A stretch of 64,000 bases of DNA from Mycobacterium ahvazicum (GTDB lineage: Bacteria; Actinomycetota; Actinomycetes; Mycobacteriales; Mycobacteriaceae). The translations under genes were made by a program, and so were the position numbers. Where the stretch lies: assembly GCF_900176255.2 (NCBI RefSeq), contig NZ_FXEG02000005.1, positions 124,001-188,000 of the forward strand. Reading direction: 5' to 3'. Every line of letters begins with the position of its first letter. Within the stretch, counting starts at the first letter, position 1. The notes under the pieces are model-generated. The model searched no databases, was not told the origin of the DNA, and worked only from the letters and a program-made list of their open reading frames with translations. Shown here in pieces: positions 41,732-50,385 of the stretch.

Positions 41732-42478
41732 TTGACCGATATGAGGACCGAGACCCGCACGGCCGCCCCGCCGCAGCCCGAATCGCAGGGACACGCGGCC
41801 AACGCCGCGCAGCAGCTCGTCGACGGCGTCACCCGGGTGCTGACCAAGCCGCGCTTCCGCGGCTGGATCCACGTGTATTCCGCCGGCACCGCCGTCTTCG
41901 CGGGCGCATCGCTGGTCGCGGTGTCCTGGGCGGTGGGGTCCACCCGGGCCGGGCTGGCGACGCTGCTCTACACCTTCGCAACCATCATCATGTTCACCGT
42001 CAGCGCGACGTATCACCGCGTGCACTGGAAGTCGGCCACCGCCACCAAGTGGATGAAGCGGGCCGACCATTCGATGATCTTCGTGTTCATCGCCGGTAGC
42101 TATACGCCGTTCGCGTTGCTGGCGCTGTCGCCACACGACGGGCACGTGGTGCTCTGGATTGTGTGGGGCGGCGCGGCGGCCGGGATCCTGCTGAAAATGC
42201 TGTGGCCGTCGGCGCCGCGCTGGGTCGGGGTGCCGCTCTACATCCTGCTGGGCTGGGTGGCGGTCTGGTACACCGGCGAGATCCTGCACAACGCCGGGGT
42301 GGCCGCGATGGTGCTGCTGTTCGTCGGCGGCGCCTTGTACAGCATCGGCGGCATCCTCTACGCGCTGCGCTGGCCCGACCCGTGGCCGTCGACGTTCGGA
42401 TACCACGAGTTCTTCCACGCCTGCACCGCGGTAGCGGCGATCTGCCACTACATCGCGATGTGGTTCGTGGTGTTCTGA
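41732..42478 (+). CDS. Hemolysin III / PAQR-family membrane protein (Rv1085c-like)
   Basis: Predicted 248-residue seven-helix protein of the hemolysin III (YqfA, PAQR-related) family. The conserved pattern is visible: SATYHRVHWKSATATKWMKRADHSMIF with the family His, and FGYHEFFHACTAVAAICHYIAMW at the end with two His. These His residues with the Ser/Asp suggest a zinc-dependent hydrolase site as in PAQR ceramidases. Gene order matches Rv1085c. Stop is 5 bases from the convergent DUF255 gene. Confidence 0.85.
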   Translation: MTDMRTETRTAAPPQPESQGHAANAAQQLVDGVTRVLTKPRFRGWIHVYSAGTAVFAGASLVAVSWAVGSTRAGLATLLYTFATIIMFTVSATYHRVHWKSATATKWMKRADHSMIFVFIAGSYTPFALLALSPHDGHVVLWIVWGGAAAGILLKMLWPSAPRWVGVPLYILLGWVAVWYTGEILHNAGVAAMVLLFVGGALYSIGGILYALRWPDPWPSTFGYHEFFHACTAVAAICHYIAMWFVVF

Positions 42479-42482
42479 GGCG

Positions 42483-44507
42483 CTACCGCGCGGGCGAGGC
42501 CAGTGCCGCGGCCAGGTCGGCCGACCGGGTCACCGGCAGATCGCAGAGCCGGCCGCGGCACACGTAGGCGGCGTCGGCGCCGCGCACCCGGTCCCGGCCG
42601 ACCAACAGCGCCGACGAGTCCATCTTTCCGCCCATCACGATCGCCCCGCCGGGTGCGAGCCGGCGGGCGTCGATCAGCAGGGGTGACCGCGGCGAGTGGC
42701 ACGCGATCGCGATCTGCAGCGGGCCCCGGACCGCGGCCTCGGCCACCGAAATCCAATTCCCGGCCGACCGCGGGGCCTTGGCCAGCAGTACCGAGTGCGC
42801 GGCCAGCGCCTCGGTCGCCGCTCGCAGGTAGCGCGGTGCGTCGACACTGCCGACCAGATGCGCCGCGGTCAGCAGCGCCTCGGTGATCGTCGACGCGCCC
42901 GACGGGGTTGCCCCGTCCAGCGGGTCGGCCGGGCGCAGCATCAGCTGCTCGGCATCGTCGGCCGTGTCATACCAGCGGCCGGGTCGCTGCGGATCGGCGA
43001 AATGCTCGCACGCGGTGTCGAGCAACTCGCACGCCGCCGTCAGCCACACGTCCTCGACGGTCAGCTGATACAGCGCCAGCAGCCCGGTGGCCAGCATCGC
43101 GTGGTCTTCCAAGATGGCCGCGCTCTCGCCGACCGCCCCGCCGAGGCTGGCCCGCCGCAGCCGGCCGCCGACCACATGCAGGTCGAGCAACGCCGTCGCG
43201 CACCGCCGCGCCGCCCGGGCCAACTCGGGGTCTGCCAGGGCCACGCTGGCCTCGGCCAGCGCGGTGATCGCCAGGCCATTCCACGACGTCACGACCTTGT
43301 CATCGCGACCGGGTTGGGCTCGGGTGTGCCGGGCGGCCAGCAGCGCGGCCCGCACACGTTCGGCGCGCTGCGGATCGTTGGGATCGCCGGGCAACTGCAG
43401 CACCGACGTGCCGTGTTCGAAAGTCCCGGACTCGGTGACCGCGAAAACCTCAGCGGCCCAAGGGCCGTCGTCGGGACCGAGCACCTCGGTCAACTGCTGC
43501 GGCGTCCAGACGTAGGTGGATCCCTCGAGGCCGTCGGCGTCGGCGTCCAGCGACGAGGCGAACATGTCGCCGTCGGCCAATTCGTCGAGCATGAATCGCG
43601 CGGTCTGCGCGGTGACCCGGCGGGCCAACGGATCGCCGGTGCGCCGGGCCCAGTGCGCGTAGGCGCGCAACAGCAGCGCGTTGTCGTACAACATCTTCTC
43701 GAAATGCGGTACTACCCAAGCGTTGTCGACGCTGTAGCGGGCAAATCCCCCGGCCAATTGGTCGTAGATGCCGCCGCGCGCCATCGCATTGCCGGTGCGT
43801 TCGACGGCCTCCAGCGCCGACGACGACCCGGTGCGCTCGTAATTGCGCAGCAGTGCCTCCAGAACCGCCGACGGCGGGAACTTCGGCGCGCCCCCGAACC
43901 CGCCGTGCGCCGTGTCCTGCTCGCCCAGCACCGCCGCGACCGCGTGATCACACAGTGCCGGGTCGACGTCCGGGCCTGCAGAGGGCAGCCCCACCAGGGC
44001 CCCGGACACCTTGCGCAACTCACCGGCGATGTGGTCGGATGCCTCCTCGACCTCGCCGCGGCGTTGCCGCCAGGTTTCGGTGACAGCCGAAAGAAGTTGC
44101 AGAAAACCGTCTTTCGGGTAGTAGGTGCCGCAGAAGAAGGGCCGCCCGTCCGGGGTCAAAAAACACGTCATCGGCCAACCGCCGTGCCCGGTGAGCGCGA
44201 CGGTCGCGTTCATGTAGACCGCATCGATGTCCGGGCGTTCCTCGCGGTCGACCTTGACGCAGACGAAGTCCGCGTTCATCGCCGCCGCCACCTCGTCGTC
44301 GGAGAACGATTCGTGGGCCATCACATGACACCAGTGACACGCGGCGTAGCCGATCGACAGCAGGATCGGCACATCGCGTTGCGCGGCGTCTTCCATCGCT
44401 TCGGGAGTCCACTGCTGCCAGTGCACCGGGTTGTCGGCGTGTTGACGCAAATAAGGGCTGGTAGCCAGCCCGAGAGTATTGACCGACGACGATTCAGCCG
44501 GGCTCAT
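42483..44507 (-). CDS. DUF255 thioredoxin-like / glycosidase-like protein (Rv1084-like)
   Basis: Predicted 674-residue protein, matching Rv1084 (673). An N-terminal thioredoxin-like domain has SPYLRQHADNPVHWQQW and ACHWCHVMAHESF, where the CxxC-type CHWC is intact; the remaining 500 residues form an alpha/alpha six-hairpin toroid like N-acylglucosamine epimerases. Family members (YyaL, SPATA20) have no firm enzymatic role. The start overlaps the Rv1083-like gene by 14 bases, so mca, the Rv1083-like gene and this one are one operon. Confidence 0.87.
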   Translation of the reverse strand: MSPAESSSVNTLGLATSPYLRQHADNPVHWQQWTPEAMEDAAQRDVPILLSIGYAACHWCHVMAHESFSDDEVAAAMNADFVCVKVDREERPDIDAVYMNATVALTGHGGWPMTCFLTPDGRPFFCGTYYPKDGFLQLLSAVTETWRQRRGEVEEASDHIAGELRKVSGALVGLPSAGPDVDPALCDHAVAAVLGEQDTAHGGFGGAPKFPPSAVLEALLRNYERTGSSSALEAVERTGNAMARGGIYDQLAGGFARYSVDNAWVVPHFEKMLYDNALLLRAYAHWARRTGDPLARRVTAQTARFMLDELADGDMFASSLDADADGLEGSTYVWTPQQLTEVLGPDDGPWAAEVFAVTESGTFEHGTSVLQLPGDPNDPQRAERVRAALLAARHTRAQPGRDDKVVTSWNGLAITALAEASVALADPELARAARRCATALLDLHVVGGRLRRASLGGAVGESAAILEDHAMLATGLLALYQLTVEDVWLTAACELLDTACEHFADPQRPGRWYDTADDAEQLMLRPADPLDGATPSGASTITEALLTAAHLVGSVDAPRYLRAATEALAAHSVLLAKAPRSAGNWISVAEAAVRGPLQIAIACHSPRSPLLIDARRLAPGGAIVMGGKMDSSALLVGRDRVRGADAAYVCRGRLCDLPVTRSADLAAALASPAR

Positions 44508-44790
44508 CGCCGGGTCCTGACACCGACCCGTTCGCCGGCCCCGTCGCCTCGTCGCGGGGTGGCCCGACGGTGTCGGTGCCCTCGTCGGCCGCCTGATCGG
44601 GCTCGGGATGCTTGGGGTCGAACGACTCGGGCACCTTCTTGAGCTGCTTGTTCATCGATCGCAGCAGAAATAAGGTGGCGATCAACAGCAGCACGACGAC
44701 CAGCAACCCGATCGGACTGGCCTTGCCGAAGTCGGGCCCGGTGTGCTGGGGTGTCCCGTCAGCGATCACCGTGAGCAAAAGGTGTCTCAC
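44494..44790 (-). CDS. Small single-pass membrane protein (Rv1083-like)
   Basis: Predicted 98-residue protein: a short outer segment, one helix (PIGLLVVVLLLIATLFLLRSM, about 27-46) and a polar Asp/Glu/Pro tail with SFDPKHPEPDQ. Its GTG overlaps the mca stop by four bases (GTGA) and its end overlaps the DUF255 gene. Position and size fit Rv1083. Function unknown; conserved linkage with mca suggests an envelope-side partner, but that is inference. Confidence 0.8.
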   Translation of the reverse strand: MRHLLLTVIADGTPQHTGPDFGKASPIGLLVVVLLLIATLFLLRSMNKQLKKVPESFDPKHPEPDQAADEGTDTVGPPRDEATGPANGSVSGPGDEPG

Positions 44791-45659
44791 GAGTGATTCT
44801 CGATTCCGCTGAACAGATCGTCCTCGGGCAAACGGATGGGCACCCGCGAGCGCGCCAACTCGAATTCCTCAGTCGGCCACAGCCGCTGCTGCCAGGCGAT
44901 CGGGGCGGCGAAGAAGTCTGCCTTCGGGTCGATCTGGGTGGCATGCGCGCGCAGCGCGTCGTCGCGCTGGCTGAAGTATTCCGAGCACTCGACCCGCGTG
45001 GTCACCCGGGACTCGAACGGATCGTGCTCGGGTTTCCAGTACTCGAGCCACTTCTGGAACGGGGGTTCGTGACCGTGCTTGATCGCCTCGTCGTGCAGCA
45101 GCTGCATCCGCTGTCGCACGAAGCCGTGGACGTAGTACAGCTTGGACACCGCCCAGGGCTCACCGGCGTCCGGGAATCGGGCATGATCGCCGGCCGCCTC
45201 GTAGGCGCCGACCGAAACCTGATGGCAGGCAATGTGATCCGGATGCGGGTAGCCGCCGTTTTCGTCGTAGGTGGTGATCACATGCGGACGGAACTCGCGG
45301 ACGACGCGCACCAGCGCCTCGACGGACTCCTCCAACGGCACCAGCGCGAAGCAGCCGTCGGGCAGCGGCGGCGGCGGATCACCCTTGGGCAGACCGGAAT
45401 CGACGAAGCCGAGCCAGGTGTGCTCGACGCCGAGGATCTCGGCGGCCTTGGCCATCTCGTCGCGGCGAATCTCGGCGATGTGCTCCTGCACGTCGGGCAG
45501 GTCCATCGCCGGGTTGAGGATCTCGCCGCGCTCGCCACCGGTCAACGTCACGACCAGCACGCGGTGACCCTGGTCGGCATACCGGGCGAGTGTGGCCGCA
45601 CCCTTGCTGGATTCGTCGTCGGGGTGTGCGTGCACCGCCATCAACCGCAGTTCGCTCAC
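44787..45659 (-). CDS. mca: Mycothiol S-conjugate amidase
   Basis: Predicted 290-residue zinc amidase that splits mycothiol conjugates into a mercapturic acid and glucosaminyl-inositol during detoxification. The LmbE/PIG-L core is AVHAHPDDESSKGAATLARYA, in which His-Pro-Asp-Asp binds Zn, and YDENGGYPHPDHIACH carries the third His. The C-terminal EYFSQRDDALRAHATQID also fits Mca rather than the biosynthetic MshB. Size matches Rv1082 (288). GTG start. Divergent from the Rv1081c-like gene with overlapping promoters. Confidence 0.93.
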   Translation of the reverse strand: MSELRLMAVHAHPDDESSKGAATLARYADQGHRVLVVTLTGGERGEILNPAMDLPDVQEHIAEIRRDEMAKAAEILGVEHTWLGFVDSGLPKGDPPPPLPDGCFALVPLEESVEALVRVVREFRPHVITTYDENGGYPHPDHIACHQVSVGAYEAAGDHARFPDAGEPWAVSKLYYVHGFVRQRMQLLHDEAIKHGHEPPFQKWLEYWKPEHDPFESRVTTRVECSEYFSQRDDALRAHATQIDPKADFFAAPIAWQQRLWPTEEFELARSRVPIRLPEDDLFSGIENHS

Positions 45660-45707
45660 GTGTCCCCTTGTCGGTCCGCTGGTCTCCCCTCGAGCCTATA
45701 AGGACCC

Positions 45708-45713
45708 TATAAT
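45708..45713 (+). promoter_or_regulatory. Consensus -10 hexamer TATAAT
   Basis: A perfect TATAAT lies 70 bases before the ATG of the Rv1081c-like gene in the shared upstream region with mca. On the other strand an overlapping CTTATAGG could serve mca. No good -35 was found at 16-18 bases. Confidence 0.4.
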
Positions 45714-45782
45714 TCCAGTTTCCCGATGTTGCATGCTGTCGGCCGTCCTCCGGCAGCACATAAGCCCACCCGTGAAACAGCC

Positions 45783-46217
45783 ATGACCCAGACTTCCATT
45801 CCCCGCCCCGAGGCTCGCTACGGGCGCGCGCGCCTGTCTGCGGTCTCGCGGCGCCGGGTCGCGATCGCGCTGGGTGTGCTGGTTCTCGCGGCCGGTATCG
45901 GCATCGCGGTCGTCGGCTACCAACGGCTGGGAACCAGCGATGTCTCGGGTTCGCTGGCCGGTTACCAGGTGGTCGACCAGGAAACGGCGTCGGTCACGAT
46001 CAGCGTGACGCGATCTGATCCGTCGCGGCCGGTGGACTGCATCGTGCGGGTCCGCGCGAAGGACGGCAGCGAGACGGGCCGACGCGAGCTACTGGTCGGG
46101 CCGTCCGCGCAGGCCACGGTGCAAGTCACGACGACGGTCAAGTCCTCACAACCACCGGCGATGGCGGACATTTACGGATGCGGCACCGACGTGCCCGGCT
46201 ACCTGCGCGCAGCCTGA
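45783..46217 (+). CDS. DUF4307 single-pass membrane protein (Rv1081c-like)
   Basis: Predicted 144-residue protein, same length as Rv1081c. A basic N-terminus (YGRARLSAVSRRR) is followed by one helix (VAIALGVLVLAAGIGIAVVGY) and an extracytoplasmic immunoglobulin-like beta domain with two Cys (DCIVRVRAKDG and IYGCGTDVPGY) that may form a disulfide. ATG 45783. It precedes greA by 214 bases. Function unknown. Confidence 0.8.
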   Translation: MTQTSIPRPEARYGRARLSAVSRRRVAIALGVLVLAAGIGIAVVGYQRLGTSDVSGSLAGYQVVDQETASVTISVTRSDPSRPVDCIVRVRAKDGSETGRRELLVGPSAQATVQVTTTVKSSQPPAMADIYGCGTDVPGYLRAA

Positions 46218-46268
46218 CCGGACACAAAGGCGAAGCTCAAATGACGTCATCGGCTGTTTCCACGGTGG

Positions 46269-46305
46269 TAACATGGATGAATGCACGGTTCCTCCCGGGA
46301 CCGTG
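46269..46305 (+). promoter_or_regulatory. greA promoter -10 (TAACAT) and leader hairpin
   Basis: TAACAT at 46269-46274 fits the mycobacterial TANNNT -10. Ten bases on, CACGGTTCC (46284-46292) pairs with GGGACCGTG (46297-46305) around a UCCC loop, including one G-U pair. This places a 9-bp hairpin at the very 5' end of a leader about 150 bases long before greA. It may protect the mRNA 5' end or regulate elongation; no U-tract follows. Confidence 0.4.
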
Positions 46306-46431
46306 TATTGCTGCATTAGCGGCCGTGAGCACAACGGCACGGCAGCACGGGGCGGGACACAGACACTCCCTTTACCGGAGTTCAGAAGCTCACGCGGTTA
46401 CGCGGAGAAATACGACGAGGAGCACGACACG

Positions 46432-46926
46432 ATGACGGACACTCAGGTGACCTGGCTGACCCAGGAATCACATGACCGGCTGAAGGCTGAGCTTGATCAG
46501 CTGATCGCGAATCGTCCCGTCATCGCCGCGGAAATCAACGACCGCCGCGAGGAAGGCGATCTGCGGGAGAACGGCGGCTACCACGCCGCCCGCGAAGAGC
46601 AGGGTCAGCAGGAGGCGCGAATTCGCCAGCTCCAGGACCTGCTCAACAACGCCAAAGTCGGCGAGGCGCCCAAGCAGTCCGGTATCGCGCTGCCCGGTTC
46701 GGTGGTCAAGGTCTACTACGACGGCGACAAGTCCGACACCGAGACCTTCCTGATCGCCACCCGCCAGGAGGGCGTCAAGGACGGCAAGCTCGAGGTGTAC
46801 TCACCCAAGTCGCCCCTGGGTGAGGCCCTGATCGACGCCAAGGTCGGCGAGACGCGCAGCTACACCGTGCCCAACGGCAACACCGTCAAGGTCACGCTGG
46901 TGAGCGCCGAGCCGTACCACGACTGA
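46432..46926 (+). CDS. greA: Transcription elongation factor GreA
   Basis: Predicted 164-residue factor that rescues backtracked RNA polymerase by stimulating transcript cleavage. The N-terminal coiled coil has the tip acidic motif NDRREEGDLRENGGYHAAREEQ (catalytic Asp/Glu), and the C-terminal FKBP-like domain ends with SPLGEALIDAKVGETRSYTVPNG. ATG 46432 gives the Rv1080c length (164). The frame is open 53 codons further upstream but that extension lacks coding character. Convergent with metB, 12 bases apart. Confidence 0.95.
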   Translation: MTDTQVTWLTQESHDRLKAELDQLIANRPVIAAEINDRREEGDLRENGGYHAAREEQGQQEARIRQLQDLLNNAKVGEAPKQSGIALPGSVVKVYYDGDKSDTETFLIATRQEGVKDGKLEVYSPKSPLGEALIDAKVGETRSYTVPNGNTVKVTLVSAEPYHD

Positions 46927-46938
46927 TTGCGCGGCGAA

Positions 46939-48114
46939 CTAGCCGAGGGCTTGTTCCAGGTCGGCCAGCAGGTCGTTGACATCTTCGATACCCACCGACA
47001 GCCGAACCAGGTCATCGGGAACTTCCAATTGCGACCCGGCCGTTGAGGCGTGCGTCATCGCGCTCGGGTGCTCGATCAGCGACTCGACCCCACCCAGTGA
47101 TTCCGCCAGGATGAACACTTCGGTGGCGGCACAGAGCTTTTCGGCCGCCGCCCGGCCGCCGCGCATGCGCACCGACACCATGCCGCCGAAACCTGACATC
47201 TGCCGCGCGGCGACGTCGTGCCCGGGATGGGTGGGCAGGCCCGGGTAGAGGACCGCACTCACCGACGGGTGGCCGGCGAGGAATTCCGCTACGGCCAAAG
47301 CGTTTTCGCTATGCCGCTGCATCCGCAGCACTAGCGTCTTGAGGCCGCGCATCGTCAGGTAGGCGTCGAACGGGCCCGGCACCGCGCCGGCCCCGTTTTG
47401 CAGAAAGCCGAAGGCGTCGTCGAGCGCCTTGTCGTTGGTGACCAATGCGCCACCCACCACATCGGAGTGGCCACCGATGTACTTGGTCGTCGAGTGCAGC
47501 ACGACGTCGGCGCCCAGCGTCAACGCCTGCTGCAGCGCTGGCGAAGCAAAGGTGCTGTCCACCAAAACTTTTGCCGAATGCCGCTTGCCGATGTCGGCGA
47601 TGGCCGCGATGTCGGCGATGGACAGCAGCGGGTTCGTCGGTGTTTCCACCCAGATCAGCCGGGTCTGCGGCGTGATCGCGGCCGCCACGGCGTCGAGGTC
47701 GGACAGCGCTGCCGGCGTGTACCCGACGTTCCACTGCGTGAAGACCTTGTCGATCAAGCGGAATGTGCCGCCGTAGGCGTCATTCGGGATGACCAGATGA
47801 TCGCCGGGCCGCAGCATGGCGCGCAGGGCACAGTCGGTGGCGGCCATGCCGGAGCTGAACGCCCGTCCGAAGGCACCGCCTTCATCGCCTTCCAGGGCCG
47901 CCAGCGAGGCTTCCAGCGCGGCCCGGGTCGGGTTGCCGGTGCGCGCGTATTCGAACCCGCCGCGCAAACCGCCGACGCCGTCCTGGGCGAACGTGCTGCT
48001 GGCGTAGATCGGAGCGTTCACTGCCCCCGTCGCGGGATCCGGGCGGTAGCCGGCGTGGATGGCTTTGGTGGCCAGTCCCTTGATTGCGTGGTGTCCGTTC
48101 GGGTTTTCGCTCAT
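46939..48114 (-). CDS. metB: Cystathionine gamma-synthase
   Basis: Predicted 391-residue PLP enzyme of the Cys/Met metabolism family, joining O-succinyl-homoserine and cysteine to give cystathionine, or acting in reverse transsulfuration. Motifs: FEYARTGNPTRAALEASLAALEG, FSSGMAATDCALRAML, TPTNPLLSIADI, and HSTTKYIGGHSDVVGGALV, in which Lys binds PLP. Length matches Rv1079 (388). It lies near cbs in the same orientation, separated by pra, a sulfur-metabolism neighbourhood. Confidence 0.92.
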   Translation of the reverse strand: MSENPNGHHAIKGLATKAIHAGYRPDPATGAVNAPIYASSTFAQDGVGGLRGGFEYARTGNPTRAALEASLAALEGDEGGAFGRAFSSGMAATDCALRAMLRPGDHLVIPNDAYGGTFRLIDKVFTQWNVGYTPAALSDLDAVAAAITPQTRLIWVETPTNPLLSIADIAAIADIGKRHSAKVLVDSTFASPALQQALTLGADVVLHSTTKYIGGHSDVVGGALVTNDKALDDAFGFLQNGAGAVPGPFDAYLTMRGLKTLVLRMQRHSENALAVAEFLAGHPSVSAVLYPGLPTHPGHDVAARQMSGFGGMVSVRMRGGRAAAEKLCAATEVFILAESLGGVESLIEHPSAMTHASTAGSQLEVPDDLVRLSVGIEDVNDLLADLEQALG

Positions 48115-48184
48115 CGCCGTTCAGCCTAGTGAGCGCCACGGATTGCGCCGAGTGCGGTTATGCAAATGGGCTCGGTCTGACCCG

Positions 48185-48691
48185 TCAGATCGGCAGCACC
48201 ACGGTCGTCAGGATCTTGTCAGCGATGGTCTGCCGCTTGGCGTCCCAGAGCGGAAACAGGAATCCGATGAAGCAGATGACGGCGTCGACGAAGTGGGCGA
48301 GGTCACGCACGACGGACATCCCGAAGCCGATCGGCGCTCCGGTCGTCTCGCTGACCACTTTGATCTTCATGACGGACTTGCCCAGGCTCGAGCCGGTGGT
48401 GCCCTGGCGGTAGCCCCGGTTCCAGAGCCAGTACGCCAAGCCCGCGAGCGTCGCCAACCATTGCGCCAGCTGGCCGATCGTCGAGGGCTGGCTTACGCAG
48501 TATTGGCTGACGTCGTACTGGGTGATGTCGGTGACGCAGGACGACTGCTGGGTGGCGTACATGATCCCGGTGCCGATGCCCTGCACGATCGCGTACGGCA
48601 GGTAGTCGATCAGCAGCGCCAGCACCCGGGTGATCCACGGCGTGTAGGAGTCCGTCGGCAGCGCCCGGATCACCGGTCCGGGCGCTGCCAA
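48185..48691 (-). pseudogene. pra: Pra (proline-rich antigen homologue), RDD domain, apparently frameshifted
   Basis: From a TTG at 48691 the frame encodes 168 residues: a short start, then the RDD-family membrane domain (RALPTDSYTPWITRVLALLIDYL, SSCVTDITQYDVSQYCVSQPS, GSSLGKSVMKIKVVSETTGAPIGFGMSVVRDLAHFVDA, FPLWDAKRQTIADKI). This is the body of Rv1078 (240 residues). The normal proline-rich N-terminus is found in another frame at 48670-48792. One base change of length would join the two. Either the gene is broken, a shorter protein starts at the TTG, or the read has an error. Confidence 0.7.
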
Positions 48692-48792
48692 GAACCACCC
48701 TGAGCGGAAGGAGCGGGTTCATACCCGCCAGAGGCCGGTTCGTAGCCACCGGGTGGTTCAGGCGGCGAAGAGGGCGGCGGCTGATCGGTCAT
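48670..48792 (-). pseudogene. Out-of-frame proline-rich N-terminus of Pra
   Basis: From ATG 48792 the frame reads MTDQPPPSSPPEPPGGYEPA, then a second SGGYEPAPSAQGGSW, and stops after 40 codons at 48670. It is the expected N-terminal repeat region of Pra, though shorter than in M. tuberculosis. The RDD domain continues in a different frame starting near 48690, so a frameshift separates them. Confidence 0.6.
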
Positions 48793-48880
48793 GGTGCAAC
48801 CTTCCACGGCGGGTTAGCTGAACTAGCCGCATTACAGTACCTGAGAAGCCACCTGTCGCGGAGGCCGCGGACACGCGCCG

Positions 48881-50299
48881 TTAACGTCGCCCTGCCTGTA
48901 CCCGGGGGCCATCCGACAGAAAGCCCAACAGGTCGTATCGGGTGATGACCCCGACGGGTTTGCCCTCCTCGACGACCATCAGCGCATCCCAGTCGCGCAG
49001 CGCCTTTCCGGCCGCGCTGACCAGCTCGCCGGCACCGATGATCGGCAACGGCGGGCTCATGTGCTGGGAGACGGCGTCGGCCAATTTGGCGCGGCCCTCG
49101 AAGACGGCCGAAAGCAGTTCGCGCTCCGAGACACTGCCGGCGACCTCACCGGCCATCACCGGGGGCTCGGCGCCGACCACGGGCATCTGGGACACCCCGT
49201 ACTCGCGCAGAATGCCGATGGCGTCGCGCACCGTCTCGGTTGGGTGGGTGTGGACCAGGTCCGGCAGCGCACCCGACTTTCCGCGCAGCACGTCGCCGAC
49301 GGTGGGCTGTTCCGTCGAGCCGTCGAGGCGGGTGCGCAGGAAGCCGTACGACGACATCCACGCGTCGTTGAAGATCTTCGACATGTAGCCTCGGCCGCCG
49401 TCCGGAAGCAACACGACGACGAGTGCGTCGGGCCCGGCTTCCTCGGCCACCTTCGCCGCGGCCACCACGGCCATCCCGCACGAGCCGCCGACCAGCATGG
49501 CTTCTTCCCGGGCCAGCCGCCGGGTCATGTCGAACGAGTCGGAGTCGGATACGGCGATGATCTGGTCGGGCACCGTCGGGTCATACGCGGCGGGCCAGAA
49601 ATCCTCTCCGACGCCTTCCACCAGATAGGGCCGGCCGGTGCCGCCCGAATACACCGACCCTTCGGGGTCCGCGCCGATGATGCGCACCGGTCCTTCTGGC
49701 CGGCCGGCGGACACCTCTTTGAGGTAGCGGCCCGCGCCGGTGATCGTCCCGCCGGTGCCGATGCCGGCGACGAAGTGGGTGACCTTGCCGTCGGTGTCGG
49801 CCCACACCTCGGGACCGGTGGTCGCGTAGTGGCTGGCCGGGCCCTGCGGGTTGGCGTACTGGTCGGGCTTCCAGGCGCCGTCGATCTCGCGAACCAGCCG
49901 GTCGGAGACGCTGTAGTAGCTGTCCGGGTGCTCCGGCGGCACCGCCGTCGGGCACACCACGACCTCCGCGCCGTACGCGATCAGCACGTTGCGCTTGTCC
50001 TCGCTGACCTTGTCGGGGCAGACGAACACGCACTTGTAGCCGCGGTGCTGGGCCACCAGCGCCAGCCCGACACCGGTGTTGCCCGAGGTGGGTTCGACGA
50101 TCGTGCCGCCCGGCTGGAGCAGACCGGCGGACTCGGCGGCGTCGATCATCTTCACCGCGATGCGGTCCTTGGAGCTACCGCCGGGGTTGAGGTACTCGAC
50201 CTTTGCCGCAACCGTGCCAGCACCGGCGGGGATGACGGAGTTCAGGCGAACCAGTGGCGTGCCGCCGATGATGTCACTGATGTGCTGCGCAATTCGCAT
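48881..50299 (-). CDS. cbs: Cystathionine beta-synthase
   Basis: Predicted 472-residue PLP enzyme condensing serine or O-acetylserine with homocysteine (or sulfide). The PLP Lys is in LNPGGSSKDRIAVKMID (about 45), TSGNTGVGLALVA is near 72, and the glycine loop is GIGTGGTITGAGRYL. A C-terminal pair of CBS domains (about 345-465; VRDAIGILREYGVSQMPVVG and ALMVVEEGKPVGVITRYDLL) gives allosteric control. Length matches Rv1077 (464). With metB it forms the transsulfuration pathway. Confidence 0.94.
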   Translation of the reverse strand: MRIAQHISDIIGGTPLVRLNSVIPAGAGTVAAKVEYLNPGGSSKDRIAVKMIDAAESAGLLQPGGTIVEPTSGNTGVGLALVAQHRGYKCVFVCPDKVSEDKRNVLIAYGAEVVVCPTAVPPEHPDSYYSVSDRLVREIDGAWKPDQYANPQGPASHYATTGPEVWADTDGKVTHFVAGIGTGGTITGAGRYLKEVSAGRPEGPVRIIGADPEGSVYSGGTGRPYLVEGVGEDFWPAAYDPTVPDQIIAVSDSDSFDMTRRLAREEAMLVGGSCGMAVVAAAKVAEEAGPDALVVVLLPDGGRGYMSKIFNDAWMSSYGFLRTRLDGSTEQPTVGDVLRGKSGALPDLVHTHPTETVRDAIGILREYGVSQMPVVGAEPPVMAGEVAGSVSERELLSAVFEGRAKLADAVSQHMSPPLPIIGAGELVSAAGKALRDWDALMVVEEGKPVGVITRYDLLGFLSDGPRVQAGRR

Positions 50300-50385
50300 G
50301 CGCTTATCGTCTCAGGCGATTTCTGGCCGCGCACACCCGCTCTCGGTGCAATAGGTCTCCGGGCCGGCCGTGCGGAACCGAACGA

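Noticed and set aside
42696..44642. 648-codon plus-strand frame over the DUF255 gene
   Set aside because: The opposite strand encodes a protein of the exact Rv1084 length with its CHWC motif, so this is an antisense shadow.
46273..46431. In-frame 53-codon extension of greA
   Set aside because: It overlaps the likely promoter and hairpin, and GreA from ATG 46432 has the exact family length.
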